NCBI GenBank assembly: GCA_020636225.1
Contig: JACJYI010000007.1
Span: forward strand, 248,001-312,000
From: Lewinellaceae bacterium
GTDB lineage: Bacteria; Bacteroidota; Bacteroidia; Chitinophagales; Saprospiraceae
Direction of reading: 5' to 3'
Length of the DNA stretch: 64,000 bases
Shown here piece by piece: positions 41,778 through 50,487 of this stretch. The notes below the pieces were generated by a model. The model saw only the letters and a program-made list of their open reading frames with translations. It ran no database searches and was not told the DNA's origin. The position numbers and the translations under genes were made by a program. Within the stretch, counting starts at the first letter, position 1. Each line of letters starts with the position of its first letter.

Positions 41778-43526
41778 ATGGAATCCGGAAAATTTGACCT
41801 CCACCTGCTTGGCCGGGTACTCGCCCTGGCCAAACCCCATCGGAGGCCATTCATTACCTCCGGTATCCTGGCCGTCTTGCTGGCCCCTTTGGCCACTTCC
41901 CGACCCCTGCTGATCCAGCAGATGGTCGACCACTACATCCTGATCCCCGATCCGTCCGGATTGCTGACCATGACCCTGGTCATCCTGGCCGTGCTGGTCA
42001 TCGAGGTGCTGATGCGGTATGTCTTCATCTACACCACCAATTTCCTGGGGCAAAGCGTGATCAAGGACCTGCGGGTGCGGGTATTCCAGCATATCACTCA
42101 CCTCAAGCTGACCTATTTCGACAAGACCCCTATCGGCACCTCCACCACCCGGACCATCAACGATATCCAGACCATCAATGATGTATTTTCCCAGGGCACC
42201 ATCACCATCCTGGCCGACCTGCTCACGGTGGTCACTGTGTTGATCATCATGCTCATCACCAGCTGGAAGCTCACGGTCATCTGCATGCTCACCATGCCCT
42301 TCCTGATCGTGGCCTCCTACCTGTTCAAGGAAAAGGTCAAGGCGGCCTTCCAGAAAGTACGCAACCAGCTGCAGAAGATGAATTCCTTTTTGCAGGAGCA
42401 TATCACCGGGATGCGCATCGTGCAGATCTTCACGGCGGAGGATCGGGAACGCCAGAAGTTTCGCACCATCAACCGGGCCTATACCCAGGCCAACCTCGAT
42501 TCGATCACCGCTTATGCGGTGTTCTTTCCCGTGGTGGAGATCATCTCCGCCACCTCCCTGGCCCTGATGATCTGGTGGGGCGCCCATTCCGCCATCAGTG
42601 GGGAGGTTTCCCTCGGTGCCCTGATCGCCTTTCCCCTCTACCTGAGCATGCTGTTCCGCCCCATCCGGATGCTGGCCGACAAGTTCAATACCCTGCAGAT
42701 GGGCCTGGTGGCCGCCGACCGGGTATTCGGGGTGCTGGACAACCACGAATTCATCCAGAACAATGGGACCTGGACCCCGGAGCGCCTGAAGGGCGAGATC
42801 ACCTTCGAGCATGTCAGCTTTTCCTACGATGACGTGCATCCGGTATTGCGTGACCTCAGTTTCCAGGTAGAGACCGGCCAGACCCTGGCGATCGTGGGCA
42901 GCACTGGTTCCGGCAAATCGACCATCATCAATATCCTCAACCGGTTCTACGACATCCAGAAAGGCGATATCCTGGTGGATGGACGGTCGATCCGGGACTA
43001 CGAGCTATTCGCCCTGCGGAGGCGGATCGCCATCGTGTTGCAGGACGTGTTCCTGTTCTCCGGGACCGTCCTGGAGAATATCACCCTTAAGGACCCCCGG
43101 ATCAGTCGGGAAGAGGTCGAGACCTCGGCCCGAATGATCGGCGCCCATGAATTCATCATGCGCCTGCCCGGGGGGTATGATTTCCAGGTACAGGAGCGGG
43201 GCGCCACCCTGTCCATGGGGCAGCGCCAATTGATCTCCTTTGTCCGGGCACTGGTGTTCGATCCCGACATCCTCATTCTGGATGAAGCCACCTCCTCCAT
43301 TGATACCGAGACCGAGCAGGTGATCCAGCATGCCATCGAGACCATGATCGCCACCCGCACCTCGATCGTGATCGCACACCGGCTGTCCACCATCCGGCAT
43401 GCCGACCGGATCATGGTCCTGGAGAGTGGGCAGAGGCTGGAGTTCGGCACCCATGATGAATTGATGGCCAATGCCCAGGGCAGGTATCGGGAGTTGGTGG
43501 AGATGCAATTCTCATTGATCGAGTAG
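41778..43526 (+). CDS. ABC exporter, fused permease/ATPase (MsbA-like)
   Basis: A 582-residue half-transporter with six helices (about residues 20-310) then a nucleotide-binding domain. Walker A is GSTGSGKSTI, the Q-loop is VLQDVFLFSG, the signature is LSMGQRQL (Met instead of the first Gly of LSGGQ), Walker B is ILILDEATSS, and the switch His is in VIAHRLST. It works as a homodimer. Export of lipid, drug or peptide cannot be told from sequence. The TAnnTTTG box ends 8 nt before the ATG, suggesting a short or absent leader. Confidence 0.93.
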   Translation: MESGKFDLHLLGRVLALAKPHRRPFITSGILAVLLAPLATSRPLLIQQMVDHYILIPDPSGLLTMTLVILAVLVIEVLMRYVFIYTTNFLGQSVIKDLRVRVFQHITHLKLTYFDKTPIGTSTTRTINDIQTINDVFSQGTITILADLLTVVTVLIIMLITSWKLTVICMLTMPFLIVASYLFKEKVKAAFQKVRNQLQKMNSFLQEHITGMRIVQIFTAEDRERQKFRTINRAYTQANLDSITAYAVFFPVVEIISATSLALMIWWGAHSAISGEVSLGALIAFPLYLSMLFRPIRMLADKFNTLQMGLVAADRVFGVLDNHEFIQNNGTWTPERLKGEITFEHVSFSYDDVHPVLRDLSFQVETGQTLAIVGSTGSGKSTIINILNRFYDIQKGDILVDGRSIRDYELFALRRRIAIVLQDVFLFSGTVLENITLKDPRISREEVETSARMIGAHEFIMRLPGGYDFQVQERGATLSMGQRQLISFVRALVFDPDILILDEATSSIDTETEQVIQHAIETMIATRTSIVIAHRLSTIRHADRIMVLESGQRLEFGTHDELMANAQGRYRELVEMQFSLIE

Positions 43527-43737
43527 TCCAGTAGACGGAGATTTCTGGCCAGGCCAGTGTACGGGTGTCCCGCCCTTTCAAGACTTTCACTGTCGTGGTT
43601 GTGGCTCTTCTGACTCCCCCCTGTCGAAGGCAAAAGCAAACGATCCCGAAATTCGGATAGACCAACCAGTATCGTGATCAAGCGAACAGAGGGCAGCGGA
43701 AGCATAGCAATGTTCCCTGCTGCAGGCACCAACCAAG

Positions 43738-43826
43738 GTTCAACCCCTCCGGGGTTGGGGGGTGTTTGTTCTGCATCCCCCGGGCTGAAGCCCGGGGCTA
43801 TTCATGTAGAACCCCTCCGGGGTTCG
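43738..43826 (+). repeat. Palindromic repeat unit, array 1 (C-A-D hairpins)
   Basis: Three palindromes in order: CAACCCCTCCGGGGTTG (43741-43757), CCCCGGGCT-GA-AGCCCGGGG (43778-43797), GAACCCCTCCGGGGTTC (43809-43825), with CTATTCA following the second. The same order and spacing return in the arrays at 55.6-56.8 and 62.5-63.4 kb. Confidence 0.85.
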
Positions 43827-43959
43827 CCATCCAGAACCGCAGAATGCCTGGGTCGGCACGACAGGTCATGTTTCCATCCCATTCTCAGCATGTAGCAGGT
43901 GAGCGCATCCATCTGCGTTCATCCCCACCAGCCGCCAGGTTGGGGGGCTAGCAAGGCAG

Positions 43960-44200
43960 CTTTATTGCGCCCCTTCAGGGCTTCTGACGTCTGGTAGATC
44001 ATGTGGTTGGGCGTTGCCCAACCCTGGGTTATGTCGCCCCTGCAGGGCTGCTCCTGCCCGGGGCCTGTGTCCCTCCGTCCTCGGTCTTCGGTCTTTGGTC
44101 TACTGTCTTCCCCACCAGCCGCCAGGCTGGCGTCTTCGGTCTTCGGTCTTCGGTCTTCGGTCCTCCGTCTACCGTCTACGCTGCCAGCCGCCAGGTTGGG
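43960..44200 (+). repeat. Second repeat cluster with a heptanucleotide array
   Basis: Hairpins (GGTTGGGC-GTT-GCCCAACC near 44008-44027, and CGCCCC..GGGGC-type stems) are followed by two phased runs of 7-nt units based on GTCTTCG: 44077-44111 and 44132-44180, with units GTCTTCG repeated four times in the second. The two runs are separated by CCAGCC-GCCA-GGCTGG, which occurs in related form at 43928 and 44184. The rest of the 860-nt gap 43527-44388 shows no gene. Confidence 0.7.
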
Positions 44201-44388
44201 GTCCTCGGGTACCTGATCGACCAGAACCATCCGTTGGGCCTGAAAAAGCAGGATTTCAGTCGAAATACCTGATTGAAAGCCAGCCATTTTTCCATTTCAC
44301 ACGTTTCATATGTGAATGAATTCCTAATGGCCGGAAATCGCCTTGCTTTCCAGTCACTTTGAACGTTCTTTTGTCGCACCGTGTTTAG

Positions 44389-44859
44389 ATGTTACCCATG
44401 ACGATCCTCTTCAACCGACAGCGTTTAAATCCTTTCTCCAGCATTGCGGGAATTCTGATCCTGACTCTGGTCATGATCGGTTTGTTCTTCGTAGCCAAGG
44501 GTATTTTCTGGCTCCTGGCCAAGGCGGCGTTCTTTCTGCTTGCCGGTGCCCTGATCATTCATTTTCGTACCGTCCTGGATTTTGGCAAATGGCTTTGGAA
44601 CACCATCGTTAGCAATCCGATCCGAGGGCTCTTTCTGACGGCTTTGGGAGTCCTGCTGTATCCGGTCCTGTTTGCCTATCTGTTCTTCCGCGCCCTGGTC
44701 AACCGCAAGGTATCCAAGCTTAACGAGGCTATCCAACGCGAACGAGATGGCGAATGGGTAGATTTTGAAGAACTGGAGACGACCTACAACCAGCGTCGGA
44801 AGCGTACGGATCGCGCCCAGGTCGAAGTGGCTGATCGCTACAGCGACCTCTTTGAATAG
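44389..44859 (+). CDS. Hypothetical membrane protein
   Basis: A 156-residue protein with three hydrophobic segments (about residues 18-40, 42-60 and 78-103: LVMIGLFFVAKGIFWLLAKA, LFLTALGVLLYPVLFAYLFF) followed by a soluble charged tail (residues 105-156). No family recognised. ATGs at 44389 and 44398 are both possible. Its 3' end overlaps the promoter of the glycosyltransferase genes. Confidence 0.6.
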   Translation: MLPMTILFNRQRLNPFSSIAGILILTLVMIGLFFVAKGIFWLLAKAAFFLLAGALIIHFRTVLDFGKWLWNTIVSNPIRGLFLTALGVLLYPVLFAYLFFRALVNRKVSKLNEAIQRERDGEWVDFEELETTYNQRRKRTDRAQVEVADRYSDLFE

Positions 44860-44879
44860 GGCTTTGGGACGTACTTTTG
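44851..44879 (+). promoter_or_regulatory. Promoter of the GT2-LRR gene pair: TTTG-N17-TACTTTTG
   Basis: TTTG at 44851-44854, a 17-nt spacer and TACTTTTG at 44872-44879 match both Bacteroidota elements. The -7 box is inside the loop of a TTTGGGAC/GTCCCAAA hairpin (44863-44886). It predicts a start near 44883, which excludes earlier start codons for the glycosyltransferase. Confidence 0.6.
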
Positions 44880-44950
44880 TCCCAAACCACTGATCACTGG
44901 CCCTCCCCTTTCTGTCCATTACCCTGGTTATCACCATCCTGTATCTCCTG

Positions 44951-46012
44951 ATGCAGGAGCGATACCGGTTGGCCTGGGGACGTCTGACCGCGATCCCCGC
45001 ACAAGAGGCCGACCTGCCTTCCGTCACGATCATCATCGCTGCCCGCAATGAGGTGCATCGGATCCGGCCAACCCTCAATGCCCTGCATCGCCTGGTGTAT
45101 CCCGGCCCACTGGAAATCCTGATCCTGGATGATCATTCGACCGATGGAACAGCGGACCTGATCCGGGACCATTTGCCACCCCGCGCCCGCTGTCTGGCAT
45201 TATCGGGAACAGGGAAACGCGCTGCCCTGGTGGAAGGCCTGCAGGTGGCCAGCGGAGAGATCATCCTCCTGACCGATGCGGATTGTGTGCCGGGTATCGA
45301 TTGGGCATCGTCCATGATACAACCATTCTCTCATCCCGGGATCGACTGGGTCTCCGGTCCGGTAACCAGTGTGGCCGGGACGGACATGGTGAGCCGCTAT
45401 GATGCCCTGGAATGGCAGGGACTGATGGTCATCACCGGGGCGGGATTTGCCCTGGGGCGACCCGTGCTCGCCCAGGGAGCGAACATGGCTTTCCGGAAGT
45501 CTCGCCTGGCCGAACTGGGTGGCATCCAGGGTTTCCCATCCCGCGCTTCGGGGGATGATGTCTTTCTGCTATCCCTGTTCCAGCAGGATGATGCACACCG
45601 TTGCCATTTTCAGCAGGACATCCGGGCTCTTGTTCAGACAGCGGCCCCGGATTCATGGCGCGCCCTGGTTCGTCAACGATTGCGATGGACGTCCAAGTCC
45701 GGCCACCTGGATGTCTGGCATGGGCTGGCACCCATGGCCTTGACCTGGCTGGCTTGCCTCGTTCTTCTGGCCACGCCGGTGCTCTTCTATGCCTTACCAG
45801 CTCATTCGGCCCCATTGTCCCTCCTGCCCATCCTCGTCAAGTTCATGGCAGACTACCGCCTGCTCCGGGCCGGATGGCAGTTCAGTTGCGCCCGATTCAC
45901 CTGGATGGACGTACTGCTGGCCAGCCTCATCCAACCGGTGCTGGTGGTCATCAGCGGATGGATCGGTCCGCTCCGACCGGGCTATCTTTGGAAAGGAAGA
46001 CGTGTACAATGA
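44951..46012 (+). CDS. Family 2 glycosyltransferase, membrane-associated
   Basis: A GT-A enzyme of at least 353 residues. The nucleotide-sugar site is visible in LPSVTIIIAARNE, ILILDDHSTDGT, TDADCVPG (DxD), the acceptor GDDVFL (GDD), and QRLRWTSKSGH (QxxRW). C-terminal hydrophobic segments (about 245-345) anchor it. The frame is open upstream to 44894 and encodes a hydrophobic segment (FLSITLVITILYLL), the N-terminal helix expected in this family, but contains no ATG, GTG or TTG. ATG 44951 is therefore the canonical choice, and a CTG or ATT start upstream is possible. Overlaps the next gene by 4 nt (ATGA). Confidence 0.88.
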   Translation: MQERYRLAWGRLTAIPAQEADLPSVTIIIAARNEVHRIRPTLNALHRLVYPGPLEILILDDHSTDGTADLIRDHLPPRARCLALSGTGKRAALVEGLQVASGEIILLTDADCVPGIDWASSMIQPFSHPGIDWVSGPVTSVAGTDMVSRYDALEWQGLMVITGAGFALGRPVLAQGANMAFRKSRLAELGGIQGFPSRASGDDVFLLSLFQQDDAHRCHFQQDIRALVQTAAPDSWRALVRQRLRWTSKSGHLDVWHGLAPMALTWLACLVLLATPVLFYALPAHSAPLSLLPILVKFMADYRLLRAGWQFSCARFTWMDVLLASLIQPVLVVISGWIGPLRPGYLWKGRRVQ

Positions 46013-47799
46013 TCGCCTATACCCTGGAAGCTGCCCTGGCCCATCCGGAACGGATCCGCTCCCTGGTGCTCTATCGCCAGAACCTCGCACATTGGCCGGA
46101 TGCCCTGTTCCGTCTTCCCCTTCTCGAACATCTGGAGCTCGACACCTGCCAGCTCGAACACCTGGATGAACGACTGGCCGCTTTGCCTATTCGCTCCCTG
46201 ATCCTCCCGAACAACCGGATCGCCTCCGTGCCGGACTGGTTGCGTGACCTGCCTCAACTGGATACCCTGGACCTCTCCCGGAATGCCCTGACCACCTGGT
46301 CCCAGAAGGCGTGCCCGCCACATCTGCGTACCCTCCGCCTGGCACAAAACCGTCTCAGACAATTCCCCTCCCCATTGATCGTTGGCCTGACCCACCTGGA
46401 CCTGGGGGGAAACCCCCTTTCCAGCCAGAGATGGCCAAGTGAACTATCCCACCTGGAATCTATCCGAATGGACGGATCGCCCCAGGCGGCAGCACAGTTC
46501 CTGAACGTCCACTGCCCCGCGCTGACCGAACTGACCCTGACCAGATGCAAGTTGGACCGTCTTCCGGTGAGCTGGACCGAGCGATATCCGAACCTGAGGC
46601 ATATCGATCTGTCCAGGAATCAGCTGACCTCCCTGCCCGGAGATTTCCCAGAAGCGTCTCCCCTCCTTCGGGTCGTCCTTCTGGCGCGGAACAGACTGGA
46701 CGAGTTACCCGGGCAATGGTCATCGACCATGCAGATCATGGACCTGGACCTGTCGGGAAACCAGCTGACCAGCCTGCCGGGTTCCCTTGGGCAACTGGCC
46801 TGGCTCACCCGCCTGAATTTGTCAGATAACCCGCTGACCGTGCTGCCGGATACCCTGGCCGGACTGCCTCGTCTGGAGACACTCGACCTGCGAAAAACCA
46901 ATTTAGGAGCACTGGCTACCGGTCCGTGGCCGGCCCTGATGAAACTCCAGATCCACCAGACTCCGCTGGCTTCCAGTGAGTCATTCCTGCGGGCCCTTCC
47001 CCAACGGATCCGGGTCGCCGGAAAAAAGAAGAGCACCCAACCGGCGTCACTCAGCCTGTCCCGTTTCCGGTTGTCTGCAGAGAAGGCCGGCTGGTCAGCC
47101 GAGCGGCAGGGGCGATTGTGGCAACTCCTTCAGGATGAGGCTGCTTCCCGGCCCTCCTGGAGCATCCAGGATCACCTGGACCTGTGGCAGCTGGGCCGAC
47201 CCGGCTATCCGGAGGTCCTGATCCGGCAGGCCCGCAGCCATCCGGCGAGAAACCAGAGGCGTCTGGCCATTTTTGGCCGCAGCTGGATCCCACGGGAGCC
47301 ACTGGCTGAACGCGCTGCTGCGTCCGGCATCACCCTGGTCAAACCGGACAACGCGGCGGATGTCGATCTCTTCCTCATCGGCAGTCCACAGGACGATCCA
47401 GCCTTGCTCGATCCCCGACGACAGGCGTGGATGAGTGAACGCGACCTGTTGGGCTTCCTGCCTCCCCTGTCTCCCCGCCAGACAGGGTTTCCACCGGATC
47501 CGGAACAGGTCCGGTCGCTGCTCCGCAGTCCGCTCCTCACCCATCAGATGATGGGACAACGGATACTGTTCGAACAGGGGATACCGACGGACCTGTATGG
47601 CGAGCTGCTGCTCATCATCCGCCAAAAGAGCATCCCTCCCCTGCAGAAGCAGTGGCCCGAATTGATCCTGCGCTTCGGTCAAGGGGCATGGGTAGCCGAT
47701 TGCCTGGCCCCAGCAAAATCGCTGGACACCGACATCACCAGCCTGGCCAGGGCCTGGGGTGCGTCCTCTCCGACGATCGGGCACTGGGCTTCCACCTGA
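46009..47799 (+). CDS. Leucine-rich repeat protein with distinct C-terminal region
   Basis: A 596-residue protein without signal peptide, so probably cytosolic. Residues ~15-320 hold about 12 leucine-rich repeats of the LxxLxLxxNxLxxLP type (LDTLDLSRNALTTW, LRHIDLSRNQLTSLPGDF, MDLDLSGNQLTSLPGSLGQL). Residues ~330-596 have no repeats; one part (RRLAIFGRSWIPREPLAERA, GITLVKPDNAADVDLFLIG) resembles a BRCT-like fold, a guess. Start coupled to the glycosyltransferase gene by ATGA. The internal frame starting at 45601 is its continuation inside the glycosyltransferase and is not the gene start. Confidence 0.82.
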   Translation: MIAYTLEAALAHPERIRSLVLYRQNLAHWPDALFRLPLLEHLELDTCQLEHLDERLAALPIRSLILPNNRIASVPDWLRDLPQLDTLDLSRNALTTWSQKACPPHLRTLRLAQNRLRQFPSPLIVGLTHLDLGGNPLSSQRWPSELSHLESIRMDGSPQAAAQFLNVHCPALTELTLTRCKLDRLPVSWTERYPNLRHIDLSRNQLTSLPGDFPEASPLLRVVLLARNRLDELPGQWSSTMQIMDLDLSGNQLTSLPGSLGQLAWLTRLNLSDNPLTVLPDTLAGLPRLETLDLRKTNLGALATGPWPALMKLQIHQTPLASSESFLRALPQRIRVAGKKKSTQPASLSLSRFRLSAEKAGWSAERQGRLWQLLQDEAASRPSWSIQDHLDLWQLGRPGYPEVLIRQARSHPARNQRRLAIFGRSWIPREPLAERAAASGITLVKPDNAADVDLFLIGSPQDDPALLDPRRQAWMSERDLLGFLPPLSPRQTGFPPDPEQVRSLLRSPLLTHQMMGQRILFEQGIPTDLYGELLLIIRQKSIPPLQKQWPELILRFGQGAWVADCLAPAKSLDTDITSLARAWGASSPTIGHWAST

Positions 47800-47821
47800 T
47801 CCCTTATCCATTCATGTACAT

Positions 47822-47850
47822 GAAAAAGCCCGAAGGTCACCTTCGGGCTT
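47822..47850 (-). terminator. Terminator of gyrB
   Basis: AAGCCCGAAGGT-C-ACCTTCGGGCTT is a perfect 12-bp inverted repeat. The minus strand ends in a T tail, so it mainly ends gyrB transcription; the plus-strand LRR gene may use it too. Confidence 0.85.
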
Positions 47851-47872
47851 CTCGAATCATCAGCAGAGGGAA

Positions 47873-49837
47873 CTAGATGTCCACCCTGGCATACTTGGCA
47901 TTGGCTTCGATAAACTGGCGACGTGGCGGCACCTCATCACCCATGAGCATGGAGAAGATCCGATCGCATTCGGCGGCGTCGTCAATGGAGACCTGCTTCA
48001 GGGTCCGGCGTTCCGGATCCATGGTGGTTTCCCACAATTGCTCCGCATTCATTTCACCGAGACCCTTATAGCGCTGGATCTTCACACTGGCTTCCGAACC
48101 ACCCATGGCTTCAACAGCGGCCATCCGCTCCTCTTCATCCCAGGCATACTGGGATTGCCGTCCCTTGGAGACCTGATACAGGGGCGGTGAGGCAATATAG
48201 ATGTTGCCCTCCTCAATGAGTCGGCGCATATACCGGAAGAAAAAGGTCAGGATCAGGGTCACAATATGGCTTCCATCGATGTCGGCGTCGCACATGATCA
48301 CGATCTTGTGATAACGCAGTTTATCGACGTTCAGCACACGGATCCCCTCATCATTTTCCTGGATGCTCACACCCAGGGCGGTGAAGATGTTCTTGATCTC
48401 CTCGTTCTCGTAGATCTTGTGCTCCAGGGCCTTCTCTACGTTGAGGATCTTACCCCGAAGGGGCAGGATGGCCTGGAAATTCCGGTCGCGGCCCTGCTTG
48501 GCTGTCCCGCCGGCAGAGTCTCCCTCAACGAGAAAGATCTCGGATTCTTCGGGATGGCGGGATGAGCAGTCGGACAGCTTGCCGGGAAGACCACTGCCCG
48601 TCAGTGCGCCTTTGCGCTGGACCATTTCCCTGGCTTTCCGGGCTGCATGGCGTGCCGTAGCGGCCAGGATGACCTTGTCGACGATCTTGCGGGCCGCCAC
48701 AGGGTTCTCTTCCAGGAAGTATTTGAGATGATCACCGAGCACTCGGGACACGATACCATTCACCTCGGAGTTTCCCAGTTCACCTTTCGTCTGGCCCTTG
48801 AACTGAGGCTCAGGCACCTTAACCGATACGATGGCGGTGAGGCCTTCCCGGAAGTCCTCACCGGAGATCTCAAAGTTCAGCTTCTTGAACATCCCGTTGT
48901 CGTCGCCATACTGCTTGAAGAGACGGGCGACGGCCCGGCGAAATCCCTGCACGTGCGTACCGCCGTCCCGGGTGGAGATATTGTTGACGTACGACAGGAT
49001 ATTCTCCGAATAGGAGGTGTTGTAGTGCATGGCGACTTCCACCTCGACATTTTCCTCCTTGCCGGTCACATAGATGGGCACTTCGATCAGGGGTGTCTTG
49101 CTCGCGTCGACATAGGTCACGAATTCCTGCAAGCCACCTTCGGAATAGAAGTCCTCCTGAAGGAAGGACCCGTCATCCTGTACGTCGCGTTCGTCAGTGA
49201 GGGACAGGCGGAGTCCCTTGTTCAGGAAGCTCAGTTCACGAAGTCGATGCGCCAGGGTCTCAAACTTGTACTCCAGGGTCTCGAAGATCTCCCCATCCGG
49301 CTTGAAGGTCACCCGCGTTCCGGTCTCGTCGGTATCCCCGATGATCTCGACCGGACCGAGGGGTTTCCCCTGGCTGTATTCCTGCGCCCAGATCTTGCCT
49401 TCCCGCCGGATCTCGGCACGCAGGTGCACGGACAAGGCATTCACGCAGGAAACCCCTACCCCGTGCAGACCTCCGGAGACCTTGTAGGTATCCTTGTCGA
49501 ATTTACCCCCGGCATGGAGCACCGTCATGACCACCTCCAGGGCAGACTTCTGCAATTTCTCATGCATGCCGGTCGGAATACCCCGACCGTCATCAGTCAC
49601 CGAAATACTGTTGTCGGTATGGATGACCACCTCGATATGGGTAGCATGGCCGGCCAGGTGTTCGTCGATCGAGTTGTCGACTACCTCGTACACCAGATGA
49701 TGCAACCCCTTGTAATCCGTACTTCCGATATACATCCCCGGGCGGCGGCGAACGGCCTCCAAACCCTCCAGAGCCTGAATATTCGCCGCGGTATATTCAC
49801 CGGGCTGAGGACTCTGTCCTTTTTTCTCATTTTCCAT
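47873..49837 (-). CDS. gyrB: DNA gyrase subunit B
   Basis: A 654-residue type II topoisomerase ATPase subunit. GHKL motifs are EVVDNSIDEHLAG, VTDDGRGIPTG and GGLHGVGVSCVNALS; the TOPRIM part has LVEGDSAGGTAKQGRDR and MCDADIDGSHI; the C-terminal YKGLGEMNAEQLWETTMDP is diagnostic. The length fits Bacteroidota GyrB; ParE is a less likely reading. The ATG at 49837 was preferred; an exact -7 box ends just 5 nt before it. Confidence 0.96.
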   Translation of the reverse strand: MENEKKGQSPQPGEYTAANIQALEGLEAVRRRPGMYIGSTDYKGLHHLVYEVVDNSIDEHLAGHATHIEVVIHTDNSISVTDDGRGIPTGMHEKLQKSALEVVMTVLHAGGKFDKDTYKVSGGLHGVGVSCVNALSVHLRAEIRREGKIWAQEYSQGKPLGPVEIIGDTDETGTRVTFKPDGEIFETLEYKFETLAHRLRELSFLNKGLRLSLTDERDVQDDGSFLQEDFYSEGGLQEFVTYVDASKTPLIEVPIYVTGKEENVEVEVAMHYNTSYSENILSYVNNISTRDGGTHVQGFRRAVARLFKQYGDDNGMFKKLNFEISGEDFREGLTAIVSVKVPEPQFKGQTKGELGNSEVNGIVSRVLGDHLKYFLEENPVAARKIVDKVILAATARHAARKAREMVQRKGALTGSGLPGKLSDCSSRHPEESEIFLVEGDSAGGTAKQGRDRNFQAILPLRGKILNVEKALEHKIYENEEIKNIFTALGVSIQENDEGIRVLNVDKLRYHKIVIMCDADIDGSHIVTLILTFFFRYMRRLIEEGNIYIASPPLYQVSKGRQSQYAWDEEERMAAVEAMGGSEASVKIQRYKGLGEMNAEQLWETTMDPERRTLKQVSIDDAAECDRIFSMLMGDEVPPRRQFIEANAKYARVDI

Positions 49838-49842
49838 GGCTG

Positions 49843-49850
49843 CAAAGATA
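49843..49850 (-). promoter_or_regulatory. -7 promoter element 5 nt before gyrB
   Basis: TATCTTTG on the minus strand, followed by CAGCC and ATG. With this box the predicted start of transcription falls at or next to the start codon. Confidence 0.5.
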
Positions 49851-49978
49851 ACCAAAATGAGCCATTCCCATGGAAAAAAAGGGGTAAAAAATGACCCATT
49901 AATTATTGATAATCATTTGGTTATGAATTTTTATTTCGCCAAGTTGATTTCCTCTTCCATCCGGCCTCGCGAAGGGGT

Positions 49979-49986
49979 TATTTTTG
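49979..49986 (+). promoter_or_regulatory. -7 promoter element for tsaE-ald
   Basis: TATTTTTG matches TAnnTTTG exactly and lies 60 nt before the tsaE start in the divergent gap with gyrB. Confidence 0.4.
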
Positions 49987-50046
49987 CAGGGAAACCGGTC
50001 GGCCCCATTCCCTGAATTCACCCCAACCAGATTCCCAGACCTCACC

Positions 50047-50487
50047 ATGACCAAGCCCGCTGCAACGCTGATCTGTGCCACTCCGGACGACCTTCCCGAC
50101 ATCGCCCGTCAAGTGATCGAGGCTGCCGGTGCATACCGGTTGATCTGTCTTTCCGGTGATCTCGGGGCAGGCAAGACCGCCCTGGTCACCGCCATGGTCG
50201 CCGCATTGGGCAGCAGTGATGCCGTATCCAGTCCCACCTTTGCCCTGGTCCAGGATTACCTTGCCCCGACCCTCTATCCTCCGGTGATCCACCACATCGA
50301 TGCCTACCGCCTGAATGACCTCCAGGAGGCCCTGGATATTGGTTTGCCCGACTATCTGGATGACCCTGCCTGGACCTTTGTCGAATGGCCGGAGATCCTG
50401 GATCCCATCCTGCCGGAAGAACGACTGGACATCCATCTGCAAATCCTGCCGGATTCCACGCGGGAAATCGTATTTTTGGAGAGATGA
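50047..50487 (+). CDS. tsaE: tRNA threonylcarbamoyladenosine biosynthesis ATPase
   Basis: A 146-residue P-loop protein needed for the universal t6A37 tRNA modification with TsaB, TsaC and TsaD. Walker A is SGDLGAGKTALV; SSPTFALVQDY, HHIDAYRL and FVEWPEIL are family marks. The start at 50047 excludes 21 upstream codons with no conserved features. The stop overlaps the ald start (ATGA). Confidence 0.93.
   Translation: MTKPAATLICATPDDLPDIARQVIEAAGAYRLICLSGDLGAGKTALVTAMVAALGSSDAVSSPTFALVQDYLAPTLYPPVIHHIDAYRLNDLQEALDIGLPDYLDDPAWTFVEWPEILDPILPEERLDIHLQILPDSTREIVFLER

Noticed and set aside
44077..44180. Possible CRISPR array
   Set aside because: Units are 7 nt without spacers of uniform length, and no cas gene is present.
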